From: Lysobacter daejeonensis GH1-9
Lineage (GTDB): Bacteria > Pseudomonadota > Gammaproteobacteria > Xanthomonadales > Xanthomonadaceae
Reading direction: 5' to 3'
NCBI RefSeq assembly: GCF_000768355.1
Contig: NZ_AVPU01000022.1
Span: 1 to 48,856, forward strand
Length of the DNA stretch: 48,856 nucleotides
Part shown: piece after piece, positions 44,761 through 48,856 of the stretch
Position numbering within the stretch: the stretch's first letter is position 1
Layout of the letters: each line of letters starts with the position of its first letter
The notes under the pieces: model-generated
What the model saw: only the letters and a program-made list of their open reading frames with translations
Told to the model about the DNA's origin: nothing
The model's database searches: none
Program-made: the position numbers and the translations under genes

Positions 44761-44977
44761 GCCACACCCGATCCGCTGGAGTACGTCGCGCTGGAATTTG
44801 GCCGGCGAGCTGCTGCAGGCGCTGCGCAGCCCGGCGACGTTGTTCGTGCGGGGCGCTCGGAGATCCCAGGGGTTTGGGGTGGCCTTTCGCCGCGGGATCA
44901 CCTTGCAGGACCTGCGCGACGCGGTCGCGATCCACACCACCAGCGCCAAGGAAGTGGTGCTGATGCGCTTAGCATGA
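44741..44977 (+). CDS. Short gene of unknown function, possibly a remnant
   Basis: This frame (78 residues from GTG 44741; GTG 44711 is another option) overlaps the end of the dehydrogenase and has strong G/C preference in third positions, which is the coding pattern of the window. The product reads like a piece of a soluble domain (NLAGELLQALRSPATLFVRG, then GFGVAFRRGITLQDLRDAV). It has no family I can name, no good ribosome site and no clear start, so it may be the remaining 3' end of a broken gene. The stop is 33 bases before the next gene. Confidence 0.4.
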   Translation: MSTGCAEPHPIRWSTSRWNLAGELLQALRSPATLFVRGARRSQGFGVAFRRGITLQDLRDAVAIHTTSAKEVVLMRLA

Positions 44978-45010
44978 TCCGGCGGCTTACACTGTGCGGA
45001 CTTTCACTTC

Positions 45011-45829
45011 ATGCCTCGTGCCATGCACCACGATTCCGCCAGCGACATCGTCACCCTGCATCGCGGCACCGCGCCGTTGCTGGTGAGCCTGCCGCACGAC
45101 GGAAGCGCCATTCCGCCGGAGTTGGCTTCGCGCATGACGCCGGAGGCACGTCGTGCGCCGGATACCGACTGGCATGTCTCGCGCCTCTACGCCTTCGCCC
45201 GGGAGTTGGGTGCGTCGGTGCTGGTGCCGAAGTACTCGCGCTATGTCGTCGACCTCAACCGGCCAGAGGATGACACCTCGCTGTATCCGGGCCAGAACAC
45301 CACCGGCCTGTGTCCGGCCGTGCGCTTCACCGGTGAGCCGGTCTATCTGGAAGGGCAGGTGCCGTCAGCCGATGAAGTGGCGGCCCGCGTCGAGCGCTAC
45401 TGGCGCCCGTACCACCAGGCGCTGGCGGCGGAGATCGCGCGCTTGAAGGCGGATCATGGGCGCATGGTGCTATGGGAAGGCCACTCCATCCGTGGGAGCG
45501 ACCTGCCGTTCCTGTTCGAAGACCGGTTGCCCGACCTCAATCTGGGTACTGCGGCCGGTGCGAGTTGCTCGCCTGCTTTGCAGCAGCGCCTGGAGTCGGT
45601 GCTCGGCGCGCAGACGGATTACGACTGGGTGGCCAACGGCCGCTTCAAGGGTGGCCACATCACCCGCCACTACGGCCGCCCCGCCGAAGGCGTGGAGGCC
45701 GTGCAGCTGGAGATCAGCCAGCGCAACTACATGGACGAAGACTCGTTCCAATACGATGACGCCAAGGCCGAGCGCCTGCAGCGCGTGCTGCGAATGCTGC
45801 TGGAAGCTGCGCTGGTCGCGCCGCGGTAG
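45011..45829 (+). CDS. hutG: N-formylglutamate amidohydrolase (HutG-like)
   Basis: The 272-residue protein has the FGase motifs: LVSLPHDGSAIPPEL, DTDWHVSRLYAFARELGASVLVPKYSRYVVDLNRP, then LWEGHSIRGSDLPFLFEDRLPDLNLGT and a C-terminal VEAVQLEISQRNYMDE. It hydrolyses N-formylglutamate to glutamate and formate, the last step of one histidine degradation route. No other hut gene is present in the window. ATG 45011 and ATG 45023 are both possible, as there is no clear ribosome site. It may share a transcript with the DadA-like gene. Confidence 0.9.
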   Translation: MPRAMHHDSASDIVTLHRGTAPLLVSLPHDGSAIPPELASRMTPEARRAPDTDWHVSRLYAFARELGASVLVPKYSRYVVDLNRPEDDTSLYPGQNTTGLCPAVRFTGEPVYLEGQVPSADEVAARVERYWRPYHQALAAEIARLKADHGRMVLWEGHSIRGSDLPFLFEDRLPDLNLGTAAGASCSPALQQRLESVLGAQTDYDWVANGRFKGGHITRHYGRPAEGVEAVQLEISQRNYMDEDSFQYDDAKAERLQRVLRMLLEAALVAPR

Positions 45830-45879
45830 TCCTGCCGCCGTGGGGCAACGTGCGGGCCATTGCCTCGGCTGTATGTAAT

Positions 45880-45905
45880 GAATGGCCGCGCCACGAAGGC
45901 CATTC
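45880..45905. terminator. Possible terminator between convergent hutG and parE
   Basis: GAATGGCC (45880-45887) pairs with GGCCATTC (45898-45905) with a 10-base loop. It lies between the hutG stop and the parE stop. No T run is present. Confidence 0.4.
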
Positions 45906-45962
45906 CGCCACGAATACGCACGGGGCCGTCGCAGCGGCCACACGTGCAACGAACCGTGGTGA

Positions 45963-47852
45963 TCAGACTTCCAGCGAGGCGAGATCGCCCTTCGTTTCCA
46001 ACCAGGTCTTCCGGTCCGAGGCGCGCTTCTTCGCCAGCAGCATGTCCATCAGCGAATGCGTCTCGGCGTTGTCGTCCACGGTCAGCTGCACCAGCCGGCG
46101 CGTGTCCGGGTGGATCGTCGATTCGCGCAACTGCGAGGGATTCATCTCACCCAGGCCCTTGAAGCGCGTGACATTCACCGCACCACGGATCTTCTCGCGT
46201 TCGATCTTCTCCAGCAGGATGCGCTTTTCTTCCTCGTCCAGCGCATAGAACACCTGCTTGCCCACGTCCACGCGGAACAGCGGCGGCATCGCGACGAACA
46301 CGTGGCCGGCCGCGACCAGCGACGGAAAGTGCCTGAGGAACAGCGCGGTCAGCAGCGTGGCGATGTGCAGCCCGTCGGAGTCGGCGTCGGCGAGGATCAC
46401 GACCTTGCCGTAGCGCAGGCCGCTCAGATCGTCCTTGCCCGGATCGCAGCCAATCGCCACCGCCAGGTCATGCACTTCCTGCGAGGCCAGCACGCTGCCC
46501 GAGGCCACTTCCCACGTGTTGAGGATCTTGCCACGCAGCGGCAGGATCGCCTGGAAGTCCTTGTCGCGCGCCTGCTTGGCACTGCCGCCCGCCGAGTCGC
46601 CTTCCACCAGGAACAGCTCGGTGCGCGACAGGTCCTGCGCGGTGCAGTCGGCCAGCTTGCCGGGCAGGGCGGGGCCCTGGGTGACCTTCTTGCGGGTGAC
46701 CTGTTTCTCGGTCTTCAGGCGGGCCGACGCGCGTTCGATGGCCAGCTGCGCGATCTTCTCGCCCAGTTCCACGTGCTGGTTGAGCCACAGGCTGAAGGCG
46801 TCGTGCGCGGCGCCCTCGACGAAGCCCGCGGCCTGGCGCGACGACAGCCGTTCCTTGGTCTGCCCGCTGAACTGCGGGTCGGTCATCTTGATGCTGAGCA
46901 CGAAGGCGACGCGATCCCACACGTCTTCCGGCGCCAGCTTGACACCGCGCGGCAGCAGGTTGCGGAAGTCGCAGAACTCGCGCAGCGCCTCGGTGAAGCC
47001 GGTGCGCAGGCCGTTGACGTGCGTGCCGTGCTGCGCGGTGGGGATCAGGTTGACGTAGCTCTCCTGGACCAACTCGCCGTCGGGCACCCACGCCACCGCC
47101 CAGTCGGCGGTTTCGGTGTCCTTGGCCAACTTGCCGACGAACAGGTCGGGCGGCAGCAGCTCGCGCTCCGACAGTTCGCCGCGCAGGTAATCGCGCAGGC
47201 CGTCCTCGTAATACCACTCCAGCTTCTCGCCGCTGGCTTCGTCAAACAGGCGCACGGTCAGGCCGGGGCACAGCACCGCCTTGGCGCGCAGCAGGTGCTT
47301 GATCGCACGCAGGTTGAACTTGGGCGTGTCGAAGTACTTCGCGTCCGGCCAGAAGCGCACGCGGGTGCCGGTGTTCTTCTTGCCGACCGTGCCGACGACT
47401 TCCAGCGGGCTGGCGCGGTCGCCGTCGCGGAAGGTCATCCGGTACTCGTTGCCGTCGCGCTTGATGTGCACTTCCACCAGCGTGGACAGCGCATTGACCA
47501 CACTGACGCCCACGCCGTGCAGGCCGCCGGAGAATGCGTAGTTCTTGTTGCTGAACTTGCCGCCCGCGTGAAGTCGCGTGAGGATCAGTTCGACGCCCGG
47601 GATGCCTTCCTCTGGGTGGATGTCCACGGGCATGCCACGGCCGTCGTCGGACACCGCGCAGCTGCCGTCGGCGTGCAGGGTGACCTCGATGGTCCTGGCG
47701 TGCCCCGCCAGCGCCTCGTCCACGCCGTTGTCGATGACCTCCTGCGCCAGGTGGTTGGGGCGGGCGGTGTCGGTGTACATGCCCGGGCGGCGCTTGACCG
47801 GGTCCAACCCGGAAAGGACTTCGATGTCGGCGGCGTTGTAGCGATTGTTCAT
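45963..47852 (-). CDS. parE: DNA topoisomerase IV subunit B
   Basis: The 629-residue protein has the GHKL ATPase site (QEVIDNGVDEALAGHA, DDGRGMPVD, and the GLHGVGVSVVNALS lid), the transducer domain and the TOPRIM domain with EGDSAGGSAKQARD, then ILPLRGKILNTWEV, which reads as ParE rather than GyrB. The C-terminal RFKGLGEMNPSQL is the GyrB/ParE end motif. It decatenates daughter chromosomes with ParC. Length is normal for ParE. ATG 47852 is the family start; a longer upstream frame overlaps the divergent gene and is not used. parC is not in the window. Confidence 0.96.
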   Translation of the reverse strand: MNNRYNAADIEVLSGLDPVKRRPGMYTDTARPNHLAQEVIDNGVDEALAGHARTIEVTLHADGSCAVSDDGRGMPVDIHPEEGIPGVELILTRLHAGGKFSNKNYAFSGGLHGVGVSVVNALSTLVEVHIKRDGNEYRMTFRDGDRASPLEVVGTVGKKNTGTRVRFWPDAKYFDTPKFNLRAIKHLLRAKAVLCPGLTVRLFDEASGEKLEWYYEDGLRDYLRGELSERELLPPDLFVGKLAKDTETADWAVAWVPDGELVQESYVNLIPTAQHGTHVNGLRTGFTEALREFCDFRNLLPRGVKLAPEDVWDRVAFVLSIKMTDPQFSGQTKERLSSRQAAGFVEGAAHDAFSLWLNQHVELGEKIAQLAIERASARLKTEKQVTRKKVTQGPALPGKLADCTAQDLSRTELFLVEGDSAGGSAKQARDKDFQAILPLRGKILNTWEVASGSVLASQEVHDLAVAIGCDPGKDDLSGLRYGKVVILADADSDGLHIATLLTALFLRHFPSLVAAGHVFVAMPPLFRVDVGKQVFYALDEEEKRILLEKIEREKIRGAVNVTRFKGLGEMNPSQLRESTIHPDTRRLVQLTVDDNAETHSLMDMLLAKKRASDRKTWLETKGDLASLEV

Positions 47853-48075
47853 GCGGGTACTGCCGATGGCGTAGGGGCGAGCGGAGCGGCGAGGATGGCG
47901 AGGTGGGCCGGGCGGGTCAAGCGCGGCAGATCCAGTGTGCGCCCCCCGCATCGCATGCGCTGAGATGGGCGCTCGTTCAGGCAGCGGCCACCCGGTTGTG
48001 GATAACGTATGCGCGTCACACAACGATGCGACTGGCAGCGGCCCGCCGGGCCACCCACCGCACCGGAGGACCCGC

Positions 48076-48336
48076 ATGAACTTCCGCAAGCTCCTGATCC
48101 TCGGCCTGACCGCGACCGCGCTGATGACGTCGATGGCCGCAATGGCCCAGCAGGCCCCTACGCCGCCGGAGCCAGCCAAGGCCGATGCCGCCAAGGCAAA
48201 GGCGGACGAAGCGGCCGCGCGCCAACAGGCCGAGGCCAAGCAGAAGGCGGAGGCCAGTAAGGCCAAGTCGGCCAAGGCCGCCGCCGCGCGCAAGGCCGTG
48301 GCGGGCCAGGACGAGCCGGAGGAAGAGGGCCGCTAA
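48076..48336 (+). CDS. Small secreted Lys/Ala-rich protein
   Basis: The 86-residue product has a signal peptide (residues 1-24, ending AMA) and a mature part that is almost only Ala, Lys, Glu and Gln with a helical repeat (AKADEAAARQQAEAKQKAEA) and an acidic tail (DEPEEEGR). It probably forms an alpha-helix or coiled coil in the periplasm. GGAGGA five bases before the ATG is a strong ribosome site. It is divergent from parE, followed by a terminator. I do not recognise a family. Confidence 0.82.
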   Translation: MNFRKLLILGLTATALMTSMAAMAQQAPTPPEPAKADAAKAKADEAAARQQAEAKQKAEASKAKSAKAAAARKAVAGQDEPEEEGR

Positions 48337-48364
48337 GCCCCTTCCACGCAATTCTGTCGACCCG

Positions 48365-48387
48365 ACGCCCCGGCCATGCCGGGGCGT
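48365..48387 (+). terminator. Terminator after the Lys/Ala-rich protein gene
   Basis: ACGCCCCGGC (48365-48374) pairs perfectly with GCCGGGGCGT (48378-48387), with a 3-base loop and TTTCG after it. It lies 28 bases past the stop. Confidence 0.82.
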
Positions 48388-48610
48388 TTTCGTTTGTTGC
48401 CGCGTGTTCAGTTGACGGCGCGCGTGCAAGTTGCTGAATCAAAAAGACTTGGGCGCGCGCACCCGGCAAGCCCGGCCGCTGGGCAATCCGGGAAATCCCT
48501 CACCCGCGATTCGCGGTTCATCGGCCGGCGGGGTGGGGCTGCCTACGGTCGGCACGTCGTCGACGGCTGCGGCCGCGACACGCCCCGAACCATAACGAAG
48601 GAGTCCCACC

Positions 48611-48856
48611 ATGAAACAGCGCACGTATCTCCTCTCGATCCTCCTCGCCACGACCGCCGTGGTGCCCGTGGCATCCGCCCAGGTGCTGGGCGGTGGCGTG
48701 AACATCGGCGGTGGCGCTGGTATCCAGACCGGCCCGGTCAACCTCGGAGGCGCCGCCGGCGCACGCGGTGAGCTGGGCGCAGACACCCGCGCCGTCGAGC
48801 GCACCACCCGCGCCGCACGTCGGGCAGCCGCTCGCGCGGAAGCCGAGGGTCGGGCG
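48611..48856 (+). CDS. Secreted Gly/Ala-rich protein, cut by the window end
   Basis: The first 82 codons are present. A signal peptide (core about residues 5-20, cleavage ASA before QV) is followed by a Gly-rich stretch (VLGGGVNIGGGAGIQTG) and a basic/Ala-rich helical part (RAARRAAARAEAEGR). AAGGAG seven bases before the ATG fixes the start. The family is unknown, though the composition resembles that of the preceding small secreted protein. The 3' end lies outside the window. Confidence 0.8.
   Translation, partial: MKQRTYLLSILLATTAVVPVASAQVLGGGVNIGGGAGIQTGPVNLGGAAGARGELGADTRAVERTTRAARRAAARAEAEGRA

Noticed and set aside
46056-47963. 635-codon plus-strand frame opposite parE
   Set aside because: Antisense of a complete topoisomerase IV gene; no start signal, domain or plausible composition.
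47853-48293. N-terminal extension of ParE
   Set aside because: ParE starts with the usual N-terminal motif at 47852; the added part overlaps a divergent gene with a strong ribosome site.

Overview
The window is about 48.9 kb of GC-rich chromosomal DNA with strong G/C preference at third codon positions. It looks like the backbone of a Xanthomonadaceae/Lysobacteraceae bacterium (Luteimonas, Lysobacter or Stenotrophomonas relatives). The pointers are an L1-type subclass B3 metallo-beta-lactamase, a secreted M4 neutral protease, a GspA/GspB (ExeA/ExeB) pair, tandem secreted M16 peptidases, twin NlpC/P60 peptidases and a topoisomerase IV parE gene. I see no rRNA or tRNA gene, insertion sequence, prophage or CRISPR array. 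Only the first ~213 bases (3' end of a Zn-ribbon gene) look compositionally foreign.

The most notable block is 0.39-9.4 kb. A minus-strand ECF sigma factor gene overlaps by 4 bases a ChrR-type zinc anti-sigma gene whose seven metal ligands match Rhodobacter ChrR in identity and spacing. Divergent from them runs a nine-gene plus-strand cluster: secreted unknown protein, fatty-acid desaturase, FAD oxidoreductase, DUF1365, cyclopropane-fatty-acid-synthase-type methyltransferase, DUF1295 membrane reductase-like protein, second Cfa-like methyltransferase, and lipocalin lipoprotein. From the FAD gene on, most are joined by 4-base ATGA overlaps. The same promoter, GCATCC-N16-CGTA, occurs three times and exactly where needed: on both arms of the divergent sigma/cluster region and directly in front of the desaturase gene. 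I read this as an autoregulated singlet-oxygen/peroxide response whose output is remodelling of membrane acyl chains.

From 9.5 to 22.5 kb lie housekeeping and accessory genes: a DsbA-fold isomerase with a DUF1801 protein, a CHAD protein, DoxX, gspA-gspB, two EamA exporters (one divergent from a LysR regulator), a Pr6Pr membrane protein, DUF72, a DUF885 lipoprotein and an N-acetyltransferase. From 22.5 to 29.9 kb come a Ser/Thr kinase-UspA fusion paired with a metallophosphoesterase, a periplasmic cyclophilin, a PadR/sensor-domain operon under a 24-bp palindrome, an intracellular PHA depolymerase, a methyltransferase and HemJ.

From 29.9 to 41.4 kb are an alkaline phosphatase lipoprotein, a DAACS symporter, a small lipoprotein, NUDIX plus the metallo-beta-lactamase, the M16 pair (one with and one without the zinc motif), a YciA-type thioesterase, two NlpC/P60 peptidases and a SlyD-type FKBP. 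The last part holds the M4 protease with its structured leader, a DadA-like FAD dehydrogenase, a short unassigned gene, an N-formylglutamate amidohydrolase, parE and two small secreted proteins, the last cut by the window end. Only one gene-free stretch exceeds 300 bases (43199-43503); it contains the protease promoter and several hairpins.
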